Source: Blastobasis lacticolella
Lineage: Eukaryota; Arthropoda; Insecta; Lepidoptera; Blastobasidae
Direction of reading: 5' to 3'
Length of the DNA: 64,000 bases
Assembly (NCBI GenBank): GCA_905147135.1
Contig: LR990054.1
Coordinates: forward strand, 13,491,001-13,555,000
Made by a program: the position numbers and the translations under genes. Position 1 is the first letter of the stretch, and every line of letters begins with the position of its first letter. The notes below the pieces were generated by a model that did not search any database, was not told where the DNA came from, and was given only the letters and a program-made list of their open reading frames with translations. This document shows, in pieces, positions 46,490 to 57,203 of the stretch.

Positions 46490-46878
46490 TAACAGAAATC
46501 TTAATATATAAAATTCTCGTGTCACAGTTTTCGTTCCTCCGAAACGGCTTGACCGATTTTGATGAAATTGTTTGTGCTTATCTATGAGAATCGGCCAACA
46601 TCTATTTTTCATCCCCCTAAATGTTAGGGGTAGGTGTAGGGTAGGTGTAGGGTAGGTGTAGGGTAGATGTAGGGTAGGTGTAAGGTAGGTGTAGGGTAGG
46701 TGTAGGGTAGGTGTAGGGTAGGTGTAGGGTAAGTGTACGGTAGGTGTAGGGTAGGTGTAGGGTAGGTGTAGGGTAGGTGTAGGGTAGGTGTAGGGTAGGT
46801 GTAGGGTAGGTGTAGGGTAGGTGTAGGGTAGGTGTAGTGTTAGAACGCTACGCGAACGAAGTCGCGCCGGGTCCACTA
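46490..46878 (+). mobile_element. Helitron-like element, family D, copy 4, carrying a minisatellite
   Basis: The 5' end is TCttaatatataaaattctc followed by gtgtcacag, then ctccgaaacggcttgaccga, which I recognise as the opening of lepidopteran Helitrons. The 3' end is cgaagtcgcgccgggtccaCTAG. Between them lies an 11-bp tandem array (46627-46838). No Rep/helicase coding, so it is non-autonomous. Confidence 0.75.
46627..46838. repeat. 11-bp minisatellite (taggtgtaggg)n, about 19 units
   Basis: Nearly perfect tandem copies of taggtgtaggg, with occasional single-base variants (tagatgtaggg, taggtgtaagg, aagtgtacgg). Because 33 nt is three units, the minus strand is open as an 11-residue repeat (LPYTYPTPTLH). 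This openness is arithmetic, not evidence for a protein. It differs from the TTAGG insect telomere repeat. Confidence 0.95.
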
Positions 46879-46884
46879 GAATTG

Positions 46885-47860
46885 TTATAATTTCTCTTTT
46901 CTCGCTCTGTATATTTTTTTTGATAATATTCGATTTTCCACGAAAACTATACATTCGCTATCAGTTTCATCTAAAAGTTGAATATCCCGCCGCTATCAAA
47001 AGACCGCTAGGGACAGAGACAAATCAATGCGTTAGACAGAAACAAAACATATAAAGGGTAAAAACATTACCAAATTAGGTACCTACCTACTAATTTACAA
47101 TTCTGAATGCCGAACAATTTTATGAGCAAACAGTCAAAATCGGTAAACCTGTCTATCTATCATTCATTCATATCCGTTCTGCTCACGTATCTCAGTGTTC
47201 CTGATACCAACCCTAGGGATACCCATAGCATTAGTGGAGTAGGTCTCACCTATGGGTCTCAAAATATCCGTTCATGTACGGTTCATAGAAATTTCTGCAG
47301 ACGTAGCAGAGGAAAGGTATAATGATAAATTCTACACGTGTAACAGAATTGGGTAACCTTGGCCTCTGTAATTACAGCTGGTGTACGCTGCTGTTCTATA
47401 ACATTACAAGCAAGAAATGTAATAACAGTAACTTATTATATTTAATTGGTCTTATTCTTGAACAATTTTTTCTTTCATACCTTTTTGTTTTAGAAATAAG
47501 GTGTTATTATGAATTAAAATATTTAATACACTATCGGTCGCAGTAATTGGCCGTTTTTTTCTCTTTTTCTGTTAATAATTTTAGTTGGTACCTATTCGTT
47601 CAGGTGACACGTTAGTTTGGTCAATTGAGATTAAAATGGAGTTGCTACATAACTATTTAAGCCTGTTGTTGACTATAATGTTGCTCAAGGATATTTCGGT
47701 ACCTATTGTGTAATTGTAACAAATGAACAATTAAAACAAGACTCGCCTAGCTAGATGGATTGATGGAACATTTTAATTTATGAAACGATTTAAAACGGGG
47801 GACGTCATATTGATCACTTACTTTTTCTGTATTAATCAAGTGTTATTTCCATGCAATATA
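46885..47860. other. AT-rich non-coding stretch
   Basis: No gene, domain or repeat was supported. Confidence 0.35.
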
Positions 47861-47864
47861 CTAG

Positions 47865-48092
47865 CTGTGTGGTGTCTGGCAGAGTAGAATTACACCAACC
47901 CTTTGACTGGGTATCGTAAAAGGCGACTAATGTCTTATCTTAAGCCCACCTTCTGGGCAGCAGCGTTTTCTGGTGTGTATTTTAAATACTGCGATATCCA
48001 ACCCGCCTTGAAAGTGTGGAGATTATGGCATAGCCCCCATGTACGTGGAGTAGGCTCGAATCCAGCAGTGGACTGTTAAGAGCTGTACAAAC
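47865..48092 (+). mobile_element. LINE 3' end, family G, copy 4
   Basis: agctgtgtggtgtctggcag, agtagaattacaccaaccc, gggtatcgtaaaaggcgact, gggcagcagcgttttctggt, ctgcgatatccaacccgcct, ggagattatggcatagcccc, cagcagtggactgttaagag. The GAT tail is not retained. Confidence 0.7.
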
Positions 48093-48094
48093 AG

Positions 48095-48860
48095 CACGCC
48101 ATACATGTGACAACACTCTTAATCTATAATACTGTAAATGAGCTATTTTTTTCCAGAGAAAAGTAAGTGATAATTGGAATACCTTTTTTACGGCACGTTT
48201 GTTTGTTATTTTAAAAGTGTACGAGTATGTTATAAATTCATTGTATACTTAATTTCTTTTGAAGTTATTCTGTGTAATAGGCATATTATTATAAAATTTG
48301 ATTAAATGTCTACTCAAGTTATGTACTTATTAGGTATTGAAAATATTATTGAAACGATAAACCAAAATCAGGGGGCACGGTGGTGCCCCCTGCCAAGTCG
48401 AGCAGACAAGCATACACCCTTTTCTCGAAACAACTCTACGCCTATCCAAGTTCTTTATATCTTTGTTAGAAACTGAAGAAATTGCCTGAATTTTATATTG
48501 CATCGTTGAACGTAACAACGTAACGTAACGTAAACGGCGTGTACTCCAAATTACAAATTTCTACCTTTAACGATTATAAAAATATCTTTAAAACCGTTTA
48601 AGGTAGATTTTTTTTAATGGACCACTTCCAGTTGACTTAGAAAGCTGAAATTTGGCATGAAGATTGGTAATTGGAAGTTTATAAAGGCAAAAGTCTGAAA
48701 GCTAATGTAATATGTGTAATGTAATAGTGATTGGAAATTTGTATCGACGATCGTCATTTTCTAAGTAAGAGACATTAAGATTTAAGAGTACATTTATACC
48801 TGATACAGGCTTATGGTTAAATATGAACATGTACCTGTTTAATAGTTTTTCGAAATTTCA
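48095..48860. other. non-coding, with a GC hairpin repeat
   Basis: 48369-48392 is a perfect 10-bp GC hairpin (cagggggcac / gtgccccctg, loop ggtg). The flank ccaagtcgagcagacaagc is shared in inverse sense with the 51750 block. No gene. Confidence 0.5.
48369..48392. repeat. GC hairpin, cagggggcac stem
   Basis: 10-bp perfect stem with a 4-nt loop in AT-rich surroundings. A related hairpin (gggggcagg / cctgccccc) lies at 51763-51782 next to the same cttggc motif in inverse orientation, suggesting one repeat family with a GC hairpin near its end. Confidence 0.75.
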
Positions 48861-48861
48861 C

Positions 48862-49480
48862 TACTCATCATCGTCTTAGTGCTTATCCCGGCCTCTGCCA
48901 GGGTCCGCTTTCCTACTCATTCTTCTCCACTTTATCCGGTCTTCGGCATCCTCTCGTCGTAAACCGTTGGCTCTCGCATTCGACTCAGCAATGTCAATCT
49001 ATCGCTTCTTGGGTCGCCCACGGGGCCTCTTTCCTGATACCGACAAGTTCAGGCAGCTATTTCCCACGTATCCCTGAGGCTTACGCTACACGTGACCATA
49101 CCAGCGCAGACGAGCCTCCTCGATTTTATCTGCGATATCCCTCACGCCAAGGCTGCCACGGATGTACTCGTTACGTATTCGATTGCGTCGCGTAACTCTG
49201 CACATCCACCGCAGCATTTTCATTTCGTTGGTGTGGAGTTCGCGAACGTGTTTCGTCAGCGCTGGCCATGTCTCGCAGCTATAGAGCATTACCGGTCTAA
49301 TTATACTCTTGTATATAAGCCCTTTGAGCTTTACAGGGATTTTAGGGTCACAGGTTCCCGTCATTTGGCCCAAGCTGCAGAGATTCGACCCTTGACATCG
49401 GGGCCGATATCGCCGGATTCGTACAACACGGATCCGAGGTATTTGGATTTATCTGTCCTATTGACAGCTACTGGGTTAAA
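48862..49480 (-). mobile_element. RTE-type LINE 3' fragment (family 1)
   Basis: The minus strand encodes DPKIPVKLKGLIYKSIIRPV, MLYSCETWPALTKHVRELHT, KMLRWMCRVTRRNRIRNEYI, GVRDIADKIEEARLRWYGHV, then, after a stop, LSVSGKRPRGRPKKR and DPGRGRDKH, ending with an atgatgatg tail. These are the thumb and C terminus of the RT. About 620 bp, 5'-truncated, with frame breaks. Confidence 0.88.
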
Positions 49481-49484
49481 ATGG

Positions 49485-50010
49485 TGGTTTAATATTTAAA
49501 AATTAAAATACTCTCACTCATCCATCAACTCACTAAACCTTAGATATGCATTTCGCACTTCCATACATCGACTCACAAATATGTCACACTCTGGTGCCGA
49601 TGACTGAAAAGCGTTAACCATGTCCATGCCGCGTAGGAGGGGAGAGTGCGCACGTGCCACGGTCCGCGAGGCCGGAGGCTGGAGTTGCATCTTTGTTGTC
49701 TAGAATGTATCTCATTTATAAATATATTTTTCTGACTTGGCAATCATTACGAAATGTAAGGAGATTCTATTCAACTAACTTAAATAAATATGTTACTGGA
49801 AAAACATGTTACTATGAATTTGGAAAAGACGAAATCAAGTCAAAAGTACTAACAAAAACAAAGAGTGTTCTTAGCGAAAGTGCAAGAATATACATACATT
49901 TACTATATGGTAAACTGGATAAAATTACAGTCGGTTATAGCAATTATTTTATTGGCAATAAACTTACATTTGACCTCATCTCACCTGAAGGGAATGCCTT
50001 TGCCTAGAGG
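49485..50010 (+). other. unrecognised open frame (49708-50007), possibly a repeat remnant
   Basis: From the ATG at about 49708 a frame of about 100 residues runs to a TAG at 50005-50007 (MYLIYKYIFLTWQSLRNV ... TVGYSNYFIGNKLTFDLI ... NAFA). It is Lys/Tyr-rich with no domain I recognise, no signal peptide, and no splice or polyadenylation context. The first 40 bp recur at 5473, so at least its start lies in a dispersed repeat. Probably not a gene. Confidence 0.2.
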
Positions 50011-50014
50011 ATAG

Positions 50015-51130
50015 ATTAATTTAATTGGTTGAAGACCCCAAGTTCTAATTTCGGAGTGAAATGACTGAGGCAGCGAGTTACTGTCCTTAGCAGCGCGCAT
50101 AAGAAAAGTGGACATAAATTGAATGACCCCAATCATTATAAAATAGACAGTCAGGTAACTAACAGTACACTGTAAGTATCAATGGAAAACTCTTAGGCCC
50201 ATATGTGCCAAAACTCTGGGTTGAGTAATTACTTGGGGCTTCTAGCTCAGGGTTAAAGTATTGATTTTTAACGCACAGCTTATAATGACCCACGAAACTA
50301 ACCCAAGCTACGAACGAATGGTGAATGATTTAAGCGTCGGTACTGCTCTCTCTCTCACCTTACAGTGATTTGTATAAGTCTATTGCTCCTTTCGACGCAT
50401 AGTGCCATAGACGCAAATTACCGTACAGGCAAAGGACCATATCATAACATCCCAGAGTTAGTTAGATAACACGCGCACATCAGTGGGTGAAATATTAAAA
50501 AGGTTTACTCAGGTTTAACCAACCAGTTATTGTGGTGAAAGACATACTCCGAGTTAATTTTGCTAACCCAACTTGGTACAAGTAAGCCTTAGAAAAGTGG
50601 ATCTAATTATTATTAACAGATAAACGAAGGCGCAGTCTATTTTCAGACTGGTCTATTCATAAATATCTCGATCGAAATCTCGGATGTCGAGTTACAGTCA
50701 CCGTAAAAAACATGATATCTGCTGACCAGCCAAGGTTAACATAAATTCTCCCACTCGTTATTGTACGTGTCATGTCTGTTACACAAGTCAGCGATACAAA
50801 ATAAAAATATGGCCCTCATCTGTGACACGTGTATTTTCGTGTGTGAATTTTCAATACTACCATCACCATCACCTAACCCACAACTCTTTGGAAATAGGTA
50901 CTATAAAAAAGCTTCAATCCCCCTGAGGACGTTAAAAAAATTTAAAATTATTTTGTAGTATAAAGTCGGTTTACGGTTTGTAGGCTAACTTTCCAAACTT
51001 TCATTCAGTACCATTTCATTCATCATTTTATATTTTTTGTATCATTATCATCAGTCCACCGTAGTCAACTGGGAAGGGCAGCGCCACACCACAATTGCCC
51101 AATCGTGACATCATGGGGCATGTGTACCCT
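50015..51130. other. non-coding stretch
   Basis: Nothing recognised. 50195-50590 shares phrases with 15780-15960 (gttgagtaattacttgggg versus gtaactcagggttac, and gaatggtgaatgattt versus gtatggtgaatagtta), perhaps an ancient repeat. Confidence 0.35.
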
Positions 51131-51136
51131 AAGGCG

Positions 51137-51230
51137 CTGTCCTAATTGGCAACGGTCGTACAACTGACGTCGCCCGACGAATTGGAGACCTCAAAACCGC
51201 CCGTCGTACGACCGTTGTCAATTAGGACAG
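51137..51230. repeat. 25-bp inverted repeat (MITE-like hairpin)
   Basis: The arms 51137-51161 and 51206-51230 (starting ctgtcctaattggcaacggt) pair at 24 of 25 positions, separated by 44 bp containing a smaller palindrome cgtcgcccgacga. No target-site duplication is evident. It may be the ends of a very short MITE or a foldback. Confidence 0.8.
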
Positions 51231-51234
51231 TGCG

Positions 51235-51760
51235 TAACGGTTATCTAGGTAGTTTTACGACAAAAGTGACATTTTTAAGGGATATACTTTCACAAAAAAA
51301 AACCCTTACGTAAAAGAGTACTACAAAAGAGTACGTGAGTGGGAATATTGTATTACATAAAAAAAAAACATGTAAAATTGTCTTGCCTATCCTTGAAAGC
51401 TCTTTACGGTTTCACTGCTAAAAAGTGATTAAATTTCGTAATTTTCATGTTATTTATTTGCCTGTTTAAAACAAATTTCAGTCTAGAAGTGCCCAAGATT
51501 TTTTTGTGAGTAAGTCAGTCAATCAGTCAGTTGGTAAAATCGACGTTATTTGTGTGCTAATAAACTCCAAAGTATAAAAGCCTGCCAAATAAATTTGGAA
51601 TCTTCTATAAGTGGGCAACGTAAATGTTATCATGAAAATTTGGCATTTCTAGCATTATCTAGACCGAATATAAGGAGAATCTAGTTATGAGGGTCTGAAA
51701 ATTCGATAAAACGATTTGAGAAAAGGTAGATATAGTGCATCCTGCTTTTTGCTCAGCTTG
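51235..51760. other. AT-rich non-coding stretch leading to a GC hairpin
   Basis: 51480-51760 reads as an old dispersed repeat (aagtcagtcaatcagtcagt, ttggcatttctagcattatc) ending in the GC hairpin at 51763. No gene. Confidence 0.35.
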
Positions 51761-51762
51761 GC

Positions 51763-51782
51763 GGGGGCAGGTCCCTGCCCCC
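51763..51782. repeat. GC hairpin, gggggcagg stem
   Basis: A perfect 9-bp stem with a 2-nt loop, preceded by gctcagcttggc. See the related hairpin at 48369-48392. Confidence 0.7.
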
Positions 51783-51849
51783 AGATAGAACATTAATGGG
51801 AACTTTCCTTACTAATTACGTAAATATTTAAAAACTGGGGACCAAATTG

Positions 51850-52100
51850 ACGACCGGAGTGGTTAAGTGGTCAACATGCCAGCCATCCACGCAAGAGGTC
51901 CCGGGTTCGATTCCCGGCCGGGCAGAAATTTAAAATGTTGAATTTTAATTTCTGTTACGGGTCTGGGTGTTCTATGTATAATAAGAATGTATTTAAAATA
52001 AAAGTATATAAGTAGTATATCAGTTAACTAGCACCCATAGTACAAGCTTTGCTTAGTTTGGGGCTAGATGGCGCTGTGTGAATTTGTCAAAGCAATTTAA
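51850..52100 (+). mobile_element. SINE family A, copy 5 (full length)
   Basis: gacgaccggagtggttaagt, tggtcaacatgccagccatc, B box gggttcgattcccgg, ttacgggtctgggtgttcta, gtatataagtagtatatcag, gggctagatggcgctgtgtg, aatttgtcaaag. Confidence 0.88.
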
Positions 52101-52104
52101 AATA

Positions 52105-52700
52105 TTGGACTTCGTACTTCTGCATAAACAAGTACAATTTATTTCCTTACATACCTAAGTAACTGTGAAAAAGACACGTGATTTTGAATTGACGTAACTA
52201 TATCTACATCGTAAAGTGTGATATTGAACGTCATTCATTGATTCATACAGAGATTCACCTACGTATGGGCATGGTATCTCCAAACCTGATTCGTCATAAA
52301 TAATTATCACTTTTGTTTTGGCATTTTCCTTAGATACCACTTGAAATTGCCATAATTAAATGTATCTACATCAGCTGCCCATAACTGTTCATGAGTTTGG
52401 ACTGGGCACTGGTCGTGATTTTCGTCCAATGACGACTGAATAGAATGGAAAATGGTTGTGCAACAGTCTTATCCAGTTTAAAAATTTGAAATATAATTAA
52501 TTGATCTCTTATCAAACATCATACATCTACGGAAAAATAAAGGCATAGTTTAACAAGCCTCCTGTGAAGTCCTGTGGACATCCTACTTGGGATTTTGGGT
52601 TTTAAATATTTTCTGCGGAATTAGCTGGTCCGCCTCTATCGATGTTGTCGATAGAGGTAGTCAGTTTATTATATAGCCAAATTAACTAATGTCCAATCAT
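52105..52700. other. non-coding stretch with a small perfect hairpin
   Basis: 52633-52657 holds cctctatcga / tcgatagagg, a 10-bp perfect stem with loop tgttg. No gene. Confidence 0.4.
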
Positions 52701-52704
52701 CTTA

Positions 52705-52905
52705 TATTATAAAGAGAAAAGATTTAATTGTTTGTTTGTAGATAGATATAAACAAAAAACTACTGAACCGATTTTTAAAATTCTTTCACGGATTTGAAGC
52801 TAGATTTTTAGCGAGTAGCATAGGCTTTCAGTTTCATAAATTCAATGTGCTTCCCACGGTAATGGGTCCGGAACGTAGTAACCGTATGAACCCATTAAAA
52901 GCTTA
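52705..52905 (+). mobile_element. Helitron-like element, family E, copy 4 (degraded)
   Basis: cttatattataaagagaaaa, acaaaaaactactgaaccga, tttttaaaattctttcacgg, gcataggctttcagtttc. The 3' CTAG end was not found. Confidence 0.45.
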
Positions 52906-52909
52906 CAAG

Positions 52910-53610
52910 GCTTGGCCAACCAATTTTAAATAAAATGTTCTTAGTGGATGACATTATTCGACTTGTACGACACCCGTGATTGTAAGAGGTTTGATTTATT
53001 CTACTATCGGACACACAAGGCCACCAGACGGTATATTAATAACTTTTGTGTTCAGCAACAGAGATGGAATGGTTTATTTTAAAGCGTAAACTCTTACAGC
53101 GGCGGCCTACGCACATTCCAACTAACTAATATTAGATCGATAAACTGAACGGAACGAATATGGAATAAGGCAGACTTCGTCCGTATTACTACTTCGCTGA
53201 CCATTCTAAACTACACTCGCTTATAATAGCGTGACTTGTAGATTTAAACATATGACACCATAATTACGTTTCGTTTGATTTAGGTAGTAAAAAATAACTT
53301 TATTACGTTATTAGGTAGTAAATTACCCGTGTAATGCTTCATTGTTTACACAAAGATGTATAGGAATACTTACTACTAACATTAAATGCGATGGTATACG
53401 ATGCTCTATGTTTATGTCAAAATCTTTGTCTATGATTGTTCAATAATTTTAAGACCTAATGTAGGATCCTCTTTAGTCGGTGTTAACGCGGCGGCGAGGG
53501 TTCGAAAGAACGTTTCTAGCGTGAGTACATATTGGAATGTGGAATGTACTACCACTAAGCTGATTATATCATATAGGATATCTCAAGAGGTAATATTATA
53601 TGCCTTATTA
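52910..53610. other. AT-rich non-coding stretch
   Basis: Nothing supported. Confidence 0.3.
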
Positions 53611-53614
53611 GAGG

Positions 53615-53728
53615 TGGGCTACATGTTGGCGACGCCCACGTTGTTGTTGATGTCTATAGGTGTCAGTGACCACTCTTCATCAGGTGGCCAGCTTGCCGGT
53701 TTCTATCTACACTATTATATAAACTGTT
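53615..53728 (-). repeat. dispersed repeat C, copy 4 (minus)
   Basis: On the minus strand: ccggcaagctggccacctga, tgaagagtggtcactgacac, ctatagacatcaacaacaac, gtagcccacctctaata. Confidence 0.6.
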
Positions 53729-53994
53729 AAATAGCCATGTCTGTACACTAAACTAATATTATAGAATAAATATTCAGATTTATATCGAGTTGCCACGGTT
53801 TGGTGATCCAATTTTAAATCAAATCCAAGTTTTATCTAATTCGGGTGGGTAGAAGCAGTTACAGCTCGATTTCTCTGTAGATCTCTGAGCATATCTACAC
53901 TATAAGGTGGCTATTCAAAATTATCAAAACTGTAAAAGAACTATTTCCACGCGGACGAAGTCGGCGGTAAAAGCTTATCTTCTTATATCATAAA

Positions 53995-54170
53995 AAACAA
54001 ATTCGCTTTTTACGTCTGTTTGTATTTCCGCTAATCCTAACCCACGCAACAGATTTTGAAGTGGTTTTCACCATATAAGAAATGTTTTAAGTACGGTATA
54101 TACCTACATACTTAATATAGTAAAGAAAACCCGAGCAAATCGTTCGAAGCCGGGGCTGATCGCTAGTAAC
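53995..54170 (+). mobile_element. Helitron-like fragment, family D/E
   Basis: tttttacgtctgtttgtatt, acccacgcaacagattttga, agtggttttcaccatataag, ending cgaagccggggctgatcgCTAG. Another terminus (cgcggacgaagtcggcggta, aaagctta) lies just before at 53950-53980. Confidence 0.5.
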
Positions 54171-54174
54171 ACAG

Positions 54175-54910
54175 GAAATAAAAATATTTTAAACCTATAG
54201 TCAGTCACTGTAAAATGTATCAAAGAAAATTATGATTGCATGAAACACATACAGGCCGATCTAATTGTATAATTACCCTAACTGTAGATACCACAACTAC
54301 AAATCACTTGCAAAACGTTAAGAATTCCAAATCAATGCAAAAACGTCGGAATTGCGTAAAATTTCACGTTACCGTTAATGTGGGTGTGGGCATCCGATCT
54401 GGCGATTATTATCGCATCTAACAGGCCATATCAATTGCGGATAACGTAATTATAATCGCACAAATCGCACGCTTGTTAGTTTTTTAGTTTCTAAACGCCC
54501 TCTCTGGCTTTGCGTAGCTGTAATCGCAAATTTCCTATCTTATTTGGAGCGTAATTTAGTAATTGGAGTATTCAACTATTGATTTCGTATTACACTGATA
54601 TTTAGCTAACATATTTATACGAAAGTGCGGATGTTTGTTTGGCCTTCGATTTCGCTGAAAACGCGTAGATATAACGAAATTGACAAGACGAAAGGAAACT
54701 GATACAAATTCGCCCGAGTTTGCCGCTGATGCATTTAAAACAATGTTAACAGTAGGTATGAGCAGTGAATGAGGATATTGAGCGCGAAATTGATATATTG
54801 GCGGTTTAAAAAGATTGTCGTAATACTCAAAAGTATTTAATTATTAGCGGGCTGTGGGCTAAATTTTGTTGTAATTTTGGATATCTACTAAAAATATTCG
54901 TTATATCAGC
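54175..54910. other. AT-rich non-coding stretch
   Basis: Nothing supported. Confidence 0.3.
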
Positions 54911-54914
54911 CGAA

Positions 54915-55058
54915 AGACGCCTACCTGCTGGGCATAGGCCTCCCCCAGAGATCTCCACAATGGGAGTTTCTGTGCCTTCCGCATCCAGCTGGTACCTGCG
55001 ATATATACCAGGTCGTTGGTCCGCCTTGTGGGAGACCTGCCCACGCCTCTGAACTAAA
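54915..55058 (-). mobile_element. RTE-type LINE C-terminal fragment (family 3), copy 2
   Basis: The minus strand runs ggcaggtctcccacaaggcg, gaccaacgacctggtatata, tcgcaggtaccagctggatg, cggaaggcacagaaactccc and ggggaggcctatgcccagca, matching the plus-strand copy at 16128. Confidence 0.7.
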
Positions 55059-55124
55059 TAAAAAGCACGAAATTCAAACTTTTACATCATGGCTATCTAA
55101 AAACATAAACCTGTTTCTAAACTA

Positions 55125-55215
55125 TTATGGTGTTGCTAATGACCATAAGCGGCGATGATCACTTTCCATCAGGATTCCCGCTTGCCTATTTGTTTGCCGT
55201 ATAGTTTAAAATAAA
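55125..55215 (-). repeat. dispersed repeat C, copy 5 (minus)
   Basis: The minus strand has tacggcaaacaaataggcaa, gcgggaatcctgatggaaag and ggtcattagcaacacc. Confidence 0.6.
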
Positions 55216-55219
55216 AGGT

Positions 55220-57100
55220 GACCATACCTATGAGGTCAATGAGGAAAGAAATGCATGAATGCATGTTACGCTTCTTGTGTGTGCATAGTTCCGGGAAAAT
55301 ATCTAAGAAACCATGGAACATGGTTGCGTCTACGAAGAGGTAAAATTTCTACCTCCTCATAGATATTTTAATTCCGGGCACTTGTATTATTTAGTCTATT
55401 TATATTATTCAACTTAAGTAGATGTAAATATAGCCAGATACAAGTTACAACACAAAAACATACGAGCATAAGTGCTTATTAGGTACCATATAAAAACAAA
55501 ATTTAGGCGATGCTTAAGTTTTCACCTTAAGATGTATTTAGGCGTCACAAAATCGGTGTCATAAAGAGTGACTTCGAGAGCGAGTGAGAGTTAGTTTTTA
55601 ACCAAGGTTGATGATTGGGGCAATACTTTTCTTGTTCGGAATATCTGAAATCAACTTAGGCATCGCCTAAAACTTTGTGAAATCGGGCATTATAATATTC
55701 CTGTGCAGTTGCCAAAAGGTTTAAGTACCTATTTCTTGTTAACCATAAAAACTTCCTCGGCACACAGTATCTTCCTATTTTCAATACCCTGCCAAGTAAT
55801 ATGGATATGACAATTAATTAATAAATGGTTTGGCAAAGGATCAATTGTCCTTGGTAAAGAACAGCATGCGATGAATCTAAAATGAATCTCGTTGAATCAA
55901 ATTTAACTTGTAGGCATTAAATTACAAATGCATATATAAATACCCTGCTAAATGTTTTGGCAAGGAAATATTGGTACTTGGCAAAGTACAGTATACGATA
56001 AATCTATGATTAAGCAATTAAAATTTGGAGGCTTCAAGTTACAAATAAATATTTATATATAAGTAAGGACAAATAAATTTCATGAAACATATTAATTTTC
56101 ATCTAAGTAATATTATGTAATGAATGACAATAATTATAAATTTTCCGGTACAGTATATCAATGTAATTTTTTGAAAACAATGGTTGTCAATTAATAGACA
56201 TAAACTTCAGTTTCAGCTGTTCTTCTTTTTCCGCCAATTTAATTTAGCTAACGATGCACCAGATACCCTGCTGCTGTAGCTAAAAATGAATTAGAGTTTT
56301 CTTTCTCATAATAGTCACGAAATACCTAGCCATCCTTTAGGACACAGTGCATGCTATATATTACCTAAATACCTCAACGTGACAGTAGATAAAATTAGAT
56401 TTTTTTATCCATGAATTATACATTTCATAACATAAGTAACTCACAAGGGGTAACGTCTTACAATGTCATGGTAAATATAGGTAAAAGTATGTCAAATTAT
56501 TAATCATATTACTCAATCATTATTACTCAACTTGTCCAACAAAAAAAAGTCGACGCAGTATTATAAGTGAATAGGTTTACAAACAAAATACCAGTAGATG
56601 GATATACCTACATATTTTAGGATAAGGATAGCTAATCTACTAAGTATTAGGTACATAACTGATCCTTCTTAACGGTTACCTGAAGGTTACTGATAACGTG
56701 AATATCTCGATGTCTTAGATGTTAGTACTACATGCAGATACCTACCTCATAATCCTTATCAGATGTAATAGGTTACGTACATATCTTATCGTAACGAGAA
56801 GATGTTTGTTTACACGATGCAAGCTCAACCATTCAAAATGAAACAACTATCGTGAAGCTGTCGTAAAACTGACCTTAAGTACGTGCAATAAATTAACGTC
56901 CAACCGTGTTAATACAATTGTATACGGCTTCAAATAGAAAATAAATATTTAATGAAATGAACACACAACCCCGCGACGGTATGTTAACAATATTATGCCG
57001 ACACGGCGTGCCAATCGTCTCCCGAGCTTGTTTAACCAGTCTCAGGCAGCCCTAGAGGAAGACCTTGGTCAACCTGGCCAAAAATTAGTACGTGTAATTT
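55220..57100. other. non-coding, with a diverged tandem duplication
   Basis: 55290-55378 can fold into an imperfect hairpin (ccgggaaaatatcta / tagatattttaattccgg). 55784-56060 contains two diverged copies of a roughly 156-bp unit. The rest is AT-rich. If the promoter at 57.5 kb is real, this is the 5' part of its first intron. Confidence 0.4.
55784..56060. repeat. diverged tandem duplication, roughly 156-bp period
   Basis: ataccctgccaagtaata ... ggtttggcaaaggatc ... cttggtaaagaacagcatgc ... gatgaatctaaaatga is repeated as ataccctgctaaatg ... gttttggcaaggaaat ... cttggcaaagtacagtatac ... gataaatctatgatta. Both copies have several indels, so the duplication is old. Confidence 0.65.
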
Positions 57101-57203
57101 ACCTATAACATCTATACCTACATGCATGCAAATAAACTTGATGAAGAAGAGTGAAGACGCCATTTAAAAATAAACCAATAACTGTTCGAGTCGTTTCAAA
57201 TAC

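Noticed and set aside
46627..46838. Possible interstitial telomeric repeat
   Set aside because: The unit is taggtgtaggg, not the insect TTAGG pentamer, and it lies within a transposon.
46487..46954. 155-residue minus-strand frame with PTPTLHLPYTY repeats
   Set aside because: Produced by an 11-bp minisatellite (33 nt = 3 units) inside a Helitron-like element, not a repetitive protein gene.
49092..49499. 135-residue plus-strand frame, and similar frames at 58679-59263
   Set aside because: They are antisense to the RTE reverse-transcriptase fragments, whose minus-strand motifs are unmistakable.
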